A DNA stretch of 64,000 nucleotides from Microbacterium salsuginis (GCF_012524205.1 NZ_JABACI010000003.1:1-64000); one strand, 5' to 3'. Shown: positions 16,304 to 24,749, counted from the first letter of the stretch. Translations and numbers: made by a program. Notes: a model not told the origin generated them from the letters alone.

Positions 16304-16389
16304 ATCCGCAGGTGCGGACGCACCGCACGACACGCCGAGGGTCGGCGCCCCACCCCGGGGTGTCGGCGGGAATCTCCGCACCTGCGGAT
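16304..16389. promoter_or_regulatory. Two TCCGCA-N2-TGCGGA palindromes 70 bp apart
   Basis: The site at 16305-16318 is TCCGCAGGTGCGGA and the site at 16375-16388 is TCCGCACCTGCGGA; each is a perfect 6-bp inverted repeat around two bases. Together with one flanking base they form an exact 15-bp inverted pair (16304-16318 and 16375-16389), so the segment could also fold as one large stem. They lie 120-205 bases upstream of the universal stress protein start. The binding factor is unknown. This 360-base gap (16186-16545) contains no gene. Confidence 0.6.
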
Positions 16390-16490
16390 CCGATTCTCTG
16401 CTCGCGGTCGACGGATGCCGTCGGCACCGCTCGCGCGGTGGGTGCGGTCTCGGCAAGGGGTAGCAGCGCGGGCGGCTCCCCGCGCGCAAC

Positions 16491-16518
16491 GGCGCCCCGG
16501 GCCTCAGCCCGGGGCGCC
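16491..16518 (-). terminator. Terminator hairpin after the PL11 lyase gene
   Basis: GGCGCCCCGGGC (16491-16502) and GCCCGGGGCGCC (16507-16518) form a perfect 12-bp stem with a CTCA loop. It starts 27 bases beyond the stop codon of the minus-strand rhamnogalacturonan lyase gene. No T tract follows, as usual in this GC range. Confidence 0.8.
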
Positions 16519-16545
16519 GTGCGTGGCGGCGGTGTCGCTAGGTGA

Positions 16546-19500
16546 TCACCGCTTGCCGGTCAGCTCGAACGTGAGCGTCGCGACGTTGCCGGCGACGTCG
16601 TACACCTGCAGTTCGTTGGTTCCGACCTCGGCGCCGTACTTGCCGGGCTTGACCGCGTTCAGGTGCGAACGGGTCTTGTTCGGCAGGTCGGTCTCGACGC
16701 CGTTCAGCACGACCTTGTCGACCTCGCCGGCATCGAGCAGATCGAAGAAGATCTTGCTGTAGACGCCGTCCTCACCCTTCGACTGCTTGGCGACCGTGAT
16801 CGTCGGAGCCGTCGTGTCGGGGGCGGGCGGCACCGCGATGTCGGTCCGCTGCGGCGGCAGCTGAGCCTCGTCGCCGAGGTAGAAACTGGCGAAGCCCATC
16901 TGGTCGTAGCCGTTGTTCTTGTTGGCCACACCGTTGCGGTACATCGGGTCGTGCATCAGCGTGCGGATGCCGTACTCGGTGGGCGCGAGCGTCGTGACGA
17001 TGGCCAGGCGGTTGTCGCTCGCCCGCAGGACGAGCTCCTCGCGCCAGTCCCCGAGCAGATCGCCCTTCAGCGTCGGCGTGCTCTTGTTGCCCGTCGACGT
17101 CAGACCGGTCGCCAGATACGAGGTCGTCGCGAACGTCAGATCGTCGACGCTGTTGACGGTGGCGCCGTTGACGGCCATGTGCGTCAGCCCGCCCCCGAAC
17201 CAGATGGCGTTCTGACCCTGGCCGATGCCGCGAGCGGTCGCGGTGGTCGTGAGGATCTCGCCCGTGACCATGCTCCTGACCTCGGTGGTCGCCCCGGCCG
17301 AGCCGGCCTGTGCGCCCGGCCAGCGGTTCGAGTAGTTGCCGGCCACACTGCCCTCGTCATCGCTGGCCGCGTAGACGCCGTAGAGAAGCGAGTTCTCGTA
17401 GACGACCTCGCCGTTCTCGTCGAGCCGCTTTCCCTTCATCGGGTCGTAGCCCGCGGGCCCGGGGATCCAGCCCAGGTGGTGGCCGGTGCGCATGTCGTCG
17501 AGCAGGTGCTCCTCCATGCCGGACCACTCCCGGATGTTGTTCTCCTTGTCCACCGGGAGCAGCGCCCCACGATCGCCGTGGCGCAGCGGCGCCCAGACGT
17601 TCAGCGGATTGTTGCGCACCTCGTCGGTGGCGAACTGGAACTGACCGGCGACCGGGGGAACGCTGTTCAGCCCCTCGATCGTGGGCATGATGTCGCCGTT
17701 GAGGACCTTGGGCAGGATCTTCGTCTTGTCGGCGTTCAGCCCGAGGACCATCGCCTTCAGCACGACCTCGTCCCACCCGTCGCCGTCGAGGTCGGCCGAC
17801 TTGGTGTCGTGGTTGCCGCGGTTCTGGTAGTCGTACGCCGTTCCGCCGAGCGACCAGTACTGCTCGTCCGCCGAGTCGAAGCTCGCCTGCAGATTGACCT
17901 CGCCGTCCACGATGTTGAAGGCCGCGAGGGTCGTGCGGTGGTAATACCCGCGCTGCGACACGGCGTACTTGTTCACGCCGTCGAGGGCCGCGACGACGCC
18001 GACGTAGCGGTTCGCCCGGTTGCCCTGCGCGTCGCCGTACGAGGCCGCCTTCCACGGGTTCTCGAGCCAGTAGGCCTCCTTCTCGGCCATGATCTGCGCC
18101 TTGTAGTCGTTCACCGAGCTGCCGGCGCCCGGTCCCGGGAACGCGAGGTAGGAGTAGTTGCCTCGCTGGGTGGCGGGCGTCATGGCCCAGTTCTCACCGT
18201 CGACGCTCGCCTTGTAGGTGTGCGGGTACTGCTCGCTGTCGATCAGCGAGCCCACGCCGGCCTCGGCATCCCATTCGAATGCGGAGAAGAACTCCTGATC
18301 GTCCTTCGCCGGCCCGATCGGCCCCACGTGGTACGTCTTGATCCACCGCTTGAGGGCGGGGTCGTTCGGCCCGTCGTTGCCGCCGCCGACCGTGGGGCTG
18401 CGGTACGAGATCGTGAAGCTGTTCAACAGGGACCAGTAGGTGTCGAGCGCCTGCTCGTCGCCGCTTGCGAAGTACTCCTTGAACTTGTCGGTCGTGGAGT
18501 TGAGGCCATCCTCGCCGCCGACGACGCCCGAATCCGGGTAGACGACGGTCTGGGATGCTTCGTCCCAGTTGCCGATGCGCGTGCCCAGGGCGGTCTTGAG
18601 CATGAGCTCGGACTTGCCGTCTCCGTCGAAGTCCTCGGCGAACAGCGTCGTCTCGTGGTCGTTGGCCGCACGGACGTTGTAGCCCATGTCGATGCGGAAC
18701 AACAGCGTGCCGTCCTGCTTGTAGACGTCGATGTACTCGGGAGCGGTGGTGGTGTTGCTGCCGTTGAAGATCGGCTCGGAGTACATCGGATCCTGCTGGG
18801 TGCTGCGCCACTTGACGACGATCTCGTACTCTCCGTCGCCGTCGAAGTCGCCGACCGTCATGTCGTGCGTCGAGTACGGCGCGCTCTGCGACGTGTGGAT
18901 GGCGCCGGTGTCGGTCTTCGCGTAGGGCAGGCTGGTGCCGCTGTCGAGCTGCTCGACGTACTGGATGAACTTGGCCTCGAGCTCGGCGTAGAGCGCGTCG
19001 CCGATGATGCCGTCGGCGCCCAGGGTCGCCGTCGGCTGCCATGTCTCCGCGTTGTGGACGTTGAGCTTGTCGACCCACGTGCCGAGGTCGGCCGCGGTGA
19101 CGGGCGTCTTCTCGGAATGGGGCTCACGGAAGGCGCGGAGCAGATCCATGTCGACGGTGTACCAGTGCTGACCGCCGGTCTCGGGAACGACCATGTTCGC
19201 GGCGTTGAGGTTCGTGCCGGGGCCGAACCGCTGGCCGCGGTAGGTGAAGTGCGCGAGCGGCACCGGAGCGGGCGCCGGCTTCAGCGGGATGTAGTGCGCG
19301 GCGCCGCGGTTCTCCTGCCCCGGCTGGCCGGCCAGGTTCGAGAGCATCGGCACGCTCATGCCCTGGCGCTGGCCCTCGACGCCGTCGACGACCGGAGCGA
19401 CTTCGTACATCGACGCGACGGATCCGTCGGGATCGGTGTAGTTCGACGGAGTGACATTCTCCTTCACCACGCCGGGGTTGGTGTCATACGCGCTCTCGGG

Positions 19501-19785
19501 CTGCACGTCGCGCGGCTCGATGGTCGCGATCTTCGCGAAGTCGGCGGTGCCGTCCTTGCGGTACACGTTCCACGAGAGGCCGTCGGGCTCGTCGCCCAGG
19601 AATCGCCAGCTGAGAAACACCCCCTCCGGAACCTGAGCGGCGACCAGGCCGCGAGTCAGCTGCTCGACGGGGCGCAGCTCGGGCTCCGGTGGCGCACCCG
19701 CCGCGGGTGGGCTGAAGGCGATCAGCGAAGCGCCGATCGCCAGAGTCAGGGGTAAGGGAACGAATTTGCGCAGTGATGTTCGCAC
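16546..19785 (-). CDS. Secreted rhamnogalacturonan lyase, PL11 family
   Basis: This 1079-residue protein starts at the GTG at 19785 behind GAGGAGA. A signal peptide (about 1-30, ending AAGAPP) precedes a fibronectin-like N-terminal region and an eight-bladed propeller typical of PL11 (YesW/YesX). Calcium-binding loops are visible as DFDGDGEYE, DFDGDGKSE, DLDGDGWDE and DLLGDWREE. A C-terminal Ig-like module (about the last 95 residues, beginning DTTAPTI) is extra to the minimal enzyme. It should cleave the rhamnogalacturonan I backbone of pectin outside the cell by beta-elimination. It is monocistronic, with its own operator-like sites upstream and a terminator downstream. Confidence 0.92.
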   Translation of the reverse strand: MRTSLRKFVPLPLTLAIGASLIAFSPPAAGAPPEPELRPVEQLTRGLVAAQVPEGVFLSWRFLGDEPDGLSWNVYRKDGTADFAKIATIEPRDVQPESAYDTNPGVVKENVTPSNYTDPDGSVASMYEVAPVVDGVEGQRQGMSVPMLSNLAGQPGQENRGAAHYIPLKPAPAPVPLAHFTYRGQRFGPGTNLNAANMVVPETGGQHWYTVDMDLLRAFREPHSEKTPVTAADLGTWVDKLNVHNAETWQPTATLGADGIIGDALYAELEAKFIQYVEQLDSGTSLPYAKTDTGAIHTSQSAPYSTHDMTVGDFDGDGEYEIVVKWRSTQQDPMYSEPIFNGSNTTTAPEYIDVYKQDGTLLFRIDMGYNVRAANDHETTLFAEDFDGDGKSELMLKTALGTRIGNWDEASQTVVYPDSGVVGGEDGLNSTTDKFKEYFASGDEQALDTYWSLLNSFTISYRSPTVGGGNDGPNDPALKRWIKTYHVGPIGPAKDDQEFFSAFEWDAEAGVGSLIDSEQYPHTYKASVDGENWAMTPATQRGNYSYLAFPGPGAGSSVNDYKAQIMAEKEAYWLENPWKAASYGDAQGNRANRYVGVVAALDGVNKYAVSQRGYYHRTTLAAFNIVDGEVNLQASFDSADEQYWSLGGTAYDYQNRGNHDTKSADLDGDGWDEVVLKAMVLGLNADKTKILPKVLNGDIMPTIEGLNSVPPVAGQFQFATDEVRNNPLNVWAPLRHGDRGALLPVDKENNIREWSGMEEHLLDDMRTGHHLGWIPGPAGYDPMKGKRLDENGEVVYENSLLYGVYAASDDEGSVAGNYSNRWPGAQAGSAGATTEVRSMVTGEILTTTATARGIGQGQNAIWFGGGLTHMAVNGATVNSVDDLTFATTSYLATGLTSTGNKSTPTLKGDLLGDWREELVLRASDNRLAIVTTLAPTEYGIRTLMHDPMYRNGVANKNNGYDQMGFASFYLGDEAQLPPQRTDIAVPPAPDTTAPTITVAKQSKGEDGVYSKIFFDLLDAGEVDKVVLNGVETDLPNKTRSHLNAVKPGKYGAEVGTNELQVYDVAGNVATLTFELTGKR

Positions 19786-19820
19786 GTGATTCTCCTCGTT
19801 GAGCGTTGTCGCCCATCTTT

Positions 19821-19836
19821 GGGCAACCGCTTTCCC
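19821..19836 (-). promoter_or_regulatory. LacI-type operator before the PL11 gene
   Basis: GGGCAACCGCTTTCCC is a 16-bp near-palindrome centred on CG, 36 bases upstream of the lyase start. The layout is LacI-like, but the half-sites differ from the GTGG...CCAC sites in region 1, so a different LacI-family regulator encoded elsewhere is likely. Confidence 0.6.
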
Positions 19837-19878
19837 GAGTCATGATCCTCCACCCGTCCCCTTCACGCAAGAGAAAGT

Positions 19879-19918
19879 TGGATCGTTTCATCGATTCCTC
19901 ATGGATCGTTTCATCGAT
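19879..19918 (-). promoter_or_regulatory. Tandem TGGATCGTTTCATCGAT boxes
   Basis: The 17-mer TGGATCGTTTCATCGAT occurs exactly at 19879-19895 and 19902-19918, a 23-bp period. Each contains TGGATC/GTTTCA halves around CG, again resembling a LacI-family half-site pair. They lie about 95-135 bases upstream of the PL11 start codon and could be distal operators or activator sites. Confidence 0.5.
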
Positions 19919-19953
19919 CCGCCGGGGCCGAGGCGCGCGCGGAAGCTCGAGGT

Positions 19954-20038
19954 CGAGAAACCGCGGAGAGGTTGAGACACCTCATGCGGCGCGGTTTCTC
20001 AACCTACGCAGGGTTTCTCAACCGGCGTGTGGTGTCTC
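19954..20038. repeat. Interlocking inverted repeats
   Basis: GAGAAACCGCG (19955-19965) pairs with CGCGGTTTCTC (19990-20000). GGTTGAGA (19970-19977) can pair with either of two TCTCAACC copies (19997-20004 and 20016-20023). GAGACACC (19974-19981) pairs with GGTGTCTC (20031-20038). The mutually exclusive pairings lie in the gap between the PL11 promoter and the end of the next gene, which is otherwise without coding sequence. Confidence 0.6.
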
Positions 20039-20157
20039 GCCGGCGCGGGCGGCGGCCTGGGCAGCGCAGTGCGGGCGGCGGTGCGGGCAGCGCAGCGCGG
20101 GCACCGCAGACCCAGCACGACGGGCGAGGGAGGAAGAGCGGGGACGGATGCCGGGCG

Positions 20158-21819
20158 TCAGGGGCGCCACGGCCAGGGCCAGTCGCCGCGAGGATCGGGC
20201 TCGGGTTCCGGCTCGGGCTCGGGCTCTGGCTCGGGTTCCGGCTCGGGCTCCGGTTCCGGCTCGGGTTCGGGCGCGGAGCCGGGATCGGGGCCCGGTGCCG
20301 GTGCCGGCTCGGGCGGGGGTGCGTGCTGGGGCGTGCCGTCCGAGTCGGGCTGCGACCGTGGGGCCGGCGCCTGCGGACGCTGCTCGGCGGCTTCGCGCAG
20401 TCTCGCCTGCTCTTCGGCGAGTCGCGCCTGCTCGCCGCGGAGCGCGACCACCGCTGCCCCATACGACTCCATGGCTGCCAGCGCGGCATCCTCATCGACG
20501 GCGACCGCGGCGTCGTGCGCGGCGACGACCACCGCATCCCGCAGCGACGCCCCCGTCAGCGGGTTCTCGGCGACGATCCGCTCGGCGAAAGCGGGCAGTC
20601 CGCCTCCGAGAGCCAGGAGCGCCGTACGCAGTGCCGCCGTGCGGTCGTCGAGCGATGCCGCGTCCGCACGCACCGCTGCCGCCGCCGCGGCGAGGCGCTC
20701 GGCGTGGTCGCTCGCTTCGCCGGCTGCGGCGAGGAGCGCTTCCGGATCGGCGTCGTCGAGGTCGGCACCCTCGTAGGCGGCCGGTGCTGCCGCGGGCGGC
20801 CCGGCCAGCTGCGCGGCGAGGGTGTCGAGCGCGCCCTGAGCGACAGCGCGGGCCGGTTCGTCCGACACACCAGCGAGGGAGGCGAGCACCGGGCCCGTTC
20901 GGCCCACGGTCGGTGTCGCGGCAGCGGCGAGGGTGCCGTAGGCGGCGGTCGCGGCATCCGTCTCCTGCTCCGCGGAGGCGACCGCAGCCTCGGCCTCGGC
21001 GAGTTCTGCAGCTGCCGCGGTGAGGCGATCGCGCGCCTGCGCCGATTGCACGGTGAAGATCCCGGCGACCGCCATGCCCGAGACGACGACGACGGATGCC
21101 GCCGCCACCGCCCACCTCATCCGCCCGTGTCGTCGGCGCGAGGCGATCCACACCGGCGCCGGCACGGGTTCTGGCAAAGGCTCGGGCAGCATCACGCTGT
21201 CGAAGTCGGCGGGCTCGGTCACCCGCGCGGCGGCAAGCCCCTCTGTCGAGAGCGCGGAACCGGATGCCGCCGGCACAGCCGGCGCGAACACCTCGGTGAA
21301 CCCCACGATGCCGTTCACCGCGAGCACCGGATCGGGCGCCTCGCGCGGAACCGCAAGACCCGGAACCTCCGGACGTGGCATCGGGGGCAGAGGCGTGGCA
21401 TCGGCCTTCACCGTCGCCGAGCCGCCGCCAGGGCTCCGCGGCACGCGCGGTGCCGCAGGGTCGAACGGAGCAGCCGCCCGCGTCGTCACCGCCTGCGGCA
21501 CCCGCGGTGCCGCAGGGTCGAACGGGGCAGCAGCCCGCGTCGCGTCCGCCCGCGGCGCGCGCGGCACGACGGGTTCGAGTGGAGCGACCGTCGGAGCGGC
21601 CTCCGGCAGGGGCGCCGCGGTCGCACCGAAGTGGGCGATCGCGAGGGCGCTGGCGGCGGCGAGCGCCGTCGGGCGCGACCGCTCACCCTCCAGCGGCGGG
21701 CCGAAGAGTCGGGCGAGCGCCTCTTCGCGTTCCCGCTCGGCGTGACTCGCTCGATCGAGTTCTGCATGTGGGGCCGACGCACCGCCCCATGATGCGTCGG
21801 CCCTTCCCCGGATCCCCAT
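20158..21819 (-). CDS. Single-pass membrane protein with C-terminal Pro-Glu repeat
   Basis: I do not recognise this 553-residue protein. The start at 21819 (ATG) is the first with plausible coding downstream. Residues 1-230 are Ala/Pro-rich and include a near-perfect 19-residue duplication (TRAAAPFDPAAPRVP at about 94-108 and 113-127). One membrane helix follows (about 235-257), then an Ala-rich segment of about 200 residues with coiled-coil character, ending in EEQARLREAAEQ. The C terminus is Pro-rich and contains a long alternating Pro-Glu tract ending PDPRGDWPWPWRP. The topology suggests a cytoplasmic N terminus and an extracellular rod reaching into the cell wall. A 9-bp hairpin sits directly upstream of the start. 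Confidence 0.8.
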   Translation of the reverse strand: MGIRGRADASWGGASAPHAELDRASHAEREREEALARLFGPPLEGERSRPTALAAASALAIAHFGATAAPLPEAAPTVAPLEPVVPRAPRADATRAAAPFDPAAPRVPQAVTTRAAAPFDPAAPRVPRSPGGGSATVKADATPLPPMPRPEVPGLAVPREAPDPVLAVNGIVGFTEVFAPAVPAASGSALSTEGLAAARVTEPADFDSVMLPEPLPEPVPAPVWIASRRRHGRMRWAVAAASVVVVSGMAVAGIFTVQSAQARDRLTAAAAELAEAEAAVASAEQETDAATAAYGTLAAAATPTVGRTGPVLASLAGVSDEPARAVAQGALDTLAAQLAGPPAAAPAAYEGADLDDADPEALLAAAGEASDHAERLAAAAAAVRADAASLDDRTAALRTALLALGGGLPAFAERIVAENPLTGASLRDAVVVAAHDAAVAVDEDAALAAMESYGAAVVALRGEQARLAEEQARLREAAEQRPQAPAPRSQPDSDGTPQHAPPPEPAPAPGPDPGSAPEPEPEPEPEPEPEPEPEPEPEPEPDPRGDWPWPWRP

Positions 21820-21824
21820 GATTT

Positions 21825-21848
21825 GCCCCGTCCTGTACCGGACGGGGC
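21825..21848 (-). promoter_or_regulatory. 5' hairpin next to the start codon
   Basis: GCCCCGTCC (21825-21833) and GGACGGGGC (21840-21848) form a perfect 9-bp stem with a 6-nt loop. On the mRNA the stem ends 5 bases before the ATG of the Pro-Glu repeat protein, where the only purine-rich ribosome-binding candidate (ACGGGG) lies. It could therefore limit translation initiation. Confidence 0.5.
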
Positions 21849-22036
21849 CAGCGTACGCGCGAGGACACCCCCGGTCATGGGGGAAAACCCCGCTCCTCCG
21901 AAGCCGCCCGTGGGGACCCTGGGGGTGGATGCCGGCGACCCGTCGTGGACGAGGTCCGGCACCACCCGCACCGGTCGTCAGCGGCTCGTCCGGCCGCGGC
22001 GCCATCGCGTCGCAGCGAGAGGAGCCGCCGCGTTCA

Positions 22037-22171
22037 TCACACCCGCGCGTCCTTGCGCGGCTTGATGAACGAGCTCGGCTCGCGCTTCTCGCGCTTCGCC
22101 GCGCGCTTCTCCTTCATCGACATCTTCGCGACCTTCTTGCTGCCGCGTTCCTGTGGTGACTTGCTCGACAT
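22037..22171 (-). CDS. Small basic protein, 44 residues
   Basis: The short frame starts at the ATG at 22171 with GCGAGGAC at good spacing. The product is very rich in Lys, Arg and Glu (KMSMKEKRAAKREKRE near the middle) and has no membrane segment. Small Lys-rich proteins of this type recur in actinobacterial genomes, but I cannot name a family or function. Nucleic-acid binding would fit the charge but is only a guess. The 217 bases between it and the Pro-Glu protein start show no other gene. Confidence 0.6.
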   Translation of the reverse strand: MSSKSPQERGSKKVAKMSMKEKRAAKREKREPSSFIKPRKDARV

Positions 22172-22307
22172 GATGTCCTCGCTTCCCCTTGTCGGCTGGC
22201 GGTGAACCTCCGACCATAGCCCCGTTCCACAGGAAGTCAATTCGCCCTCCTGCCCCCGCCGGACGGCCCGTCGAGAGCCTCGCCGAAGCCCTGGCGAAGC
22301 CACCGAC

Positions 22308-22335
22308 TTGCCTTTTCCCAGGTCCCGGCTATGGT
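22308..22335 (+). promoter_or_regulatory. Sigma-70-type promoter for a leaderless transcript
   Basis: A -35-like TTGCCT (22308-22313), a 16-base spacer and a -10-like TATGGT (22330-22335) end 7 bases before an ATG at 22343. This spacing predicts a transcript that starts at or next to the ATG. It probably also drives the zinc-finger gene at 22585. Confidence 0.5.
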
Positions 22336-22342
22336 GAGGGCC

Positions 22343-22507
22343 ATGACCTCGATGCCCCGTCTCGCCGCCTCGGAGGGTCCCTCGGACGCCTCCGTCGTGA
22401 CGTGGGCTGCCGACATCGCCGGGACCCGGCATGAGGTTCTTCCGCCCCGGCGTGCCGCGGCACGTGGCCGGTTCATCCCTGCCACGTCGCGCGCTGCACC
22501 CCCGTAA
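22343..22507 (+). CDS. Candidate leaderless small ORF, 54 residues
   Basis: An ATG at 22343, 7 bases behind a TATGGT box, opens a 54-codon frame ending at TAA 22505-22507. The product (MTSMPRLAASEGPSDASVVT at its start) has no recognised domain. It ends 77 bases before the DksA-like gene, so it may be an upstream ORF or a small protein co-transcribed with it. A purine-rich GTGAGGG also precedes the ATG. Evidence is promoter geometry and reading frame only; it could be non-coding leader. Confidence 0.35.
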   Translation: MTSMPRLAASEGPSDASVVTWAADIAGTRHEVLPPRRAAARGRFIPATSRAAPP

Positions 22508-22584
22508 ACCCCTTCCCTCGAAGGGCCATCCCGGTCAACCAGCGCGTCGCATCTGCGGCGCGTTTCTCTTTTTCAGGAGCCGTC

Positions 22585-22905
22585 ATGACGAACACTTCGA
22601 ACGACGTCCGCGTGCCGGATGTCGACACCACCCGCCAGCAGCTCGAGGAGCAGCTGCAGGAACGACTCGACGTCCTCGCCGAGCTCGCCCCGCGTGCCCT
22701 GCCGGGCGTCGACCCGGTCGCCTACCAGGTCGTGGAATCGAACCGCCTGGTCGTCGAGCAGATCGCCGCCGCTCTGAACCGGCTGGAGGCCGGCACGTAT
22801 GGCCGGTGCACCCGGTGCGGTGGCCCCATCGCCGCCGCGCGGCTGGAAGTCCTGCCGTACGCTGCCGCCTGCATCGAATGCCAGAGCCATGCGGACGCCG
22901 CGTAA
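22585..22905 (+). CDS. DksA/TraR-family C4 zinc-finger protein
   Basis: This 106-residue protein starts at an ATG preceded by CAGGAGCC. An N-terminal coiled-coil (about residues 15-70, rich in Leu, Glu and Gln) leads into a C-terminal C4 zinc finger, CTRCGG...CIECQ, at about 76-100. This is the DksA/TraR layout; such proteins reach RNA polymerase through the secondary channel or act in related regulation. In actinobacteria these short versions are often uncharacterised, so the function is inferred from family only. It ends 35 bases before the convergent choice-of-anchor G-like gene. Confidence 0.88.
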   Translation: MTNTSNDVRVPDVDTTRQQLEEQLQERLDVLAELAPRALPGVDPVAYQVVESNRLVVEQIAAALNRLEAGTYGRCTRCGGPIAAARLEVLPYAAACIECQSHADAA

Positions 22906-22940
22906 CTCCAAGCCGACCCGGATACCGGCTCGCGCGCCGC

Positions 22941-24749
22941 TCAGAAGGCGTTCGGCCCGGCCGTCGACGAAGCGAGGAAGACGTTGAGAACGGATGCTGC
23001 GCCCGCGGTCGTCCCGTCGACCACACCGATCCGCAGCGCGCTGACCGCGTACTCTCCGTCCGCGACCGGGTACGGCGGCGCGGGCTGCGGCGGCTGATCG
23101 GGCTGCGAGTTGACCGTCACCGAGACCAGTTGCGAGATCAGGTCGAGCTCGCCGTCGAGGGCCCCGAGCGCCGTCGTGACGGCGCCGAAGAGCGTCGTGG
23201 TCATGGTGCCGATGAGGCCGGTGGCCGGCGCCACCAGGGAGTTCTGCAGGACGCCGGCGAGGGTCGGGAGGAGGTTCTCGACGATCAATCCCTCGAGCGA
23301 ACTCAGAATGATGGCGACCAGGGCGTTCACCGGCGCGAGAAGGGCACCGAGGATCCCGGTGTTGAGAGCCTCCGCCGTCACGTCGATGTCGGGCGCCGCG
23401 TAGCCGTCCTCACCGAGCAGGCCGCCGACGGTGCCATCTATGGTCACGCCGACATCCACCGCGTTGACCGTCACGATCGCGAGCTGGGCGCGAATGATGG
23501 CACTCACCTCGATCGACACCGACGCGTCGAGCACCATCTTGGCCGCAGCGCGCTCGAGGTCATACAGCAGCCCGGTCTGCGTCGCGGGATTGCGCAGGAG
23601 CAGGCCGACCCGGTCGACGAGTGCCGTCAGCACTTCGGAGCTGAGCACCGAGGTGTTCGGTGCCAGCCCGTTGAGTCCATCGGAGCTCTCGTGAACCTCT
23701 CCGACGAGCGTCGCGAGATCCACCGTCACGGTGCCGGCCGTCAGATCCACGCTGACGACCCCGTCGGTGAGCGGCGCATCGAGAAGTGCCTGCAGCGGCG
23801 TGGCGTCGACCGCAATGTCGACGCTGTCGATCGTCACCGTCCCGAGCGAGAGCAGCGCGTTGTTGATGAGCCCGGTGAGCAGAGGGCCGAGCCCGGCCAC
23901 GACGGCGTTGCCGAGCGCAGTCTCGGCCGCACTTACCGTCGTGTTCACTCCGGTCAGCAGCGTCCCGACCGCCGTGTCGGCGGTCGCGCTCAACGCCGCG
24001 CCGGCGGGGCTCTCGAATCCGAGGTCGAGTCCGGACACCAAGTAGTCCCGCTGCACCGCGGCGGCCGGCCCGCTCCAGCGTTCTTCGCAGCCGTCGACCG
24101 TCGTGCTCGAGGCCACGGCGCCGACGCCGAGCGTGAGGTCGGCGATGCCGCCCAGCGCGGGGCCGATGCCCGGCAGCTGGCTCAACTGGAACGTGCCCAT
24201 CGAAGGCGCGGTGCCGGCCTGCACCGCGTCCAGGTCGATCGTGCCCTGGTCGGTCACGGCGCCCGCGGCGCCGGTCGACGCGCCGTCGGGCAACGCCTGA
24301 CCGTATTGCGCGTAGGAGCCGACCCCGGCATCCAGCGGCAGCGTCAGGCCCAGGTCGGCCGAGATCAGTCCGCCGAGCGCTTGCAGCGCGATCGGCGAGA
24401 CGTACGCGTCCGCACCGAGCGGCGTCGAGCCGGCGGGCTGAGCCGAAGACGTGGCGCCGTCGTTGGCGACGACGATGCCGCTCAGCCCCGCCACCGGATC
24501 GAGGCTCTCCCCCACCAGCGATCCCGACAGCACTCGGCCTGTGCCCTGCGACGTCAAGCCTTCCGTCACCGAGCAGTCGAGCGTCCCGATCGCGCCGTTC
24601 ACCCATTCCGGGTCGTTCCACGCGGCGTCGGTGGCCACGACGGGCACCAGCATCGCGGCCACCAGTCCGGCTGCCGCGACCGCGGCCGACAGCATCCGTC
24701 GACGGAGCGATACCCGTGACGCCCGGCGAGTCCGGGAGAACTCAGGCAT
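22941..24749 (-). CDS. Exported choice-of-anchor G-like surface protein
   Basis: This 602-residue protein has an Arg-rich start and a signal-like hydrophobic segment (about 17-40), followed by AAWNDPEWVNG, a motif shared with the TasA-like protein encoded upstream. The long central region is rich in Leu, Val, Ala, Gly and Thr, with repeated beta-strand-like patterns. It resembles the choice-of-anchor G family of actinobacterial surface proteins. No LPXTG motif or terminal helix is visible. It overlaps the upstream LPPTG gene by 8 bases. Export through the SipW-type peptidase of this cassette is likely because of the shared signal-end motif. Confidence 0.7.
   Translation of the reverse strand: MPEFSRTRRASRVSLRRRMLSAAVAAAGLVAAMLVPVVATDAAWNDPEWVNGAIGTLDCSVTEGLTSQGTGRVLSGSLVGESLDPVAGLSGIVVANDGATSSAQPAGSTPLGADAYVSPIALQALGGLISADLGLTLPLDAGVGSYAQYGQALPDGASTGAAGAVTDQGTIDLDAVQAGTAPSMGTFQLSQLPGIGPALGGIADLTLGVGAVASSTTVDGCEERWSGPAAAVQRDYLVSGLDLGFESPAGAALSATADTAVGTLLTGVNTTVSAAETALGNAVVAGLGPLLTGLINNALLSLGTVTIDSVDIAVDATPLQALLDAPLTDGVVSVDLTAGTVTVDLATLVGEVHESSDGLNGLAPNTSVLSSEVLTALVDRVGLLLRNPATQTGLLYDLERAAAKMVLDASVSIEVSAIIRAQLAIVTVNAVDVGVTIDGTVGGLLGEDGYAAPDIDVTAEALNTGILGALLAPVNALVAIILSSLEGLIVENLLPTLAGVLQNSLVAPATGLIGTMTTTLFGAVTTALGALDGELDLISQLVSVTVNSQPDQPPQPAPPYPVADGEYAVSALRIGVVDGTTAGAASVLNVFLASSTAGPNAF

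Noticed and set aside
20208..20275. Simple-sequence GC tract considered as a CRISPR or tandem array
   Set aside because: The hexameric pattern encodes alternating Pro-Glu in frame and has no spacers; it is a coding low-complexity repeat.
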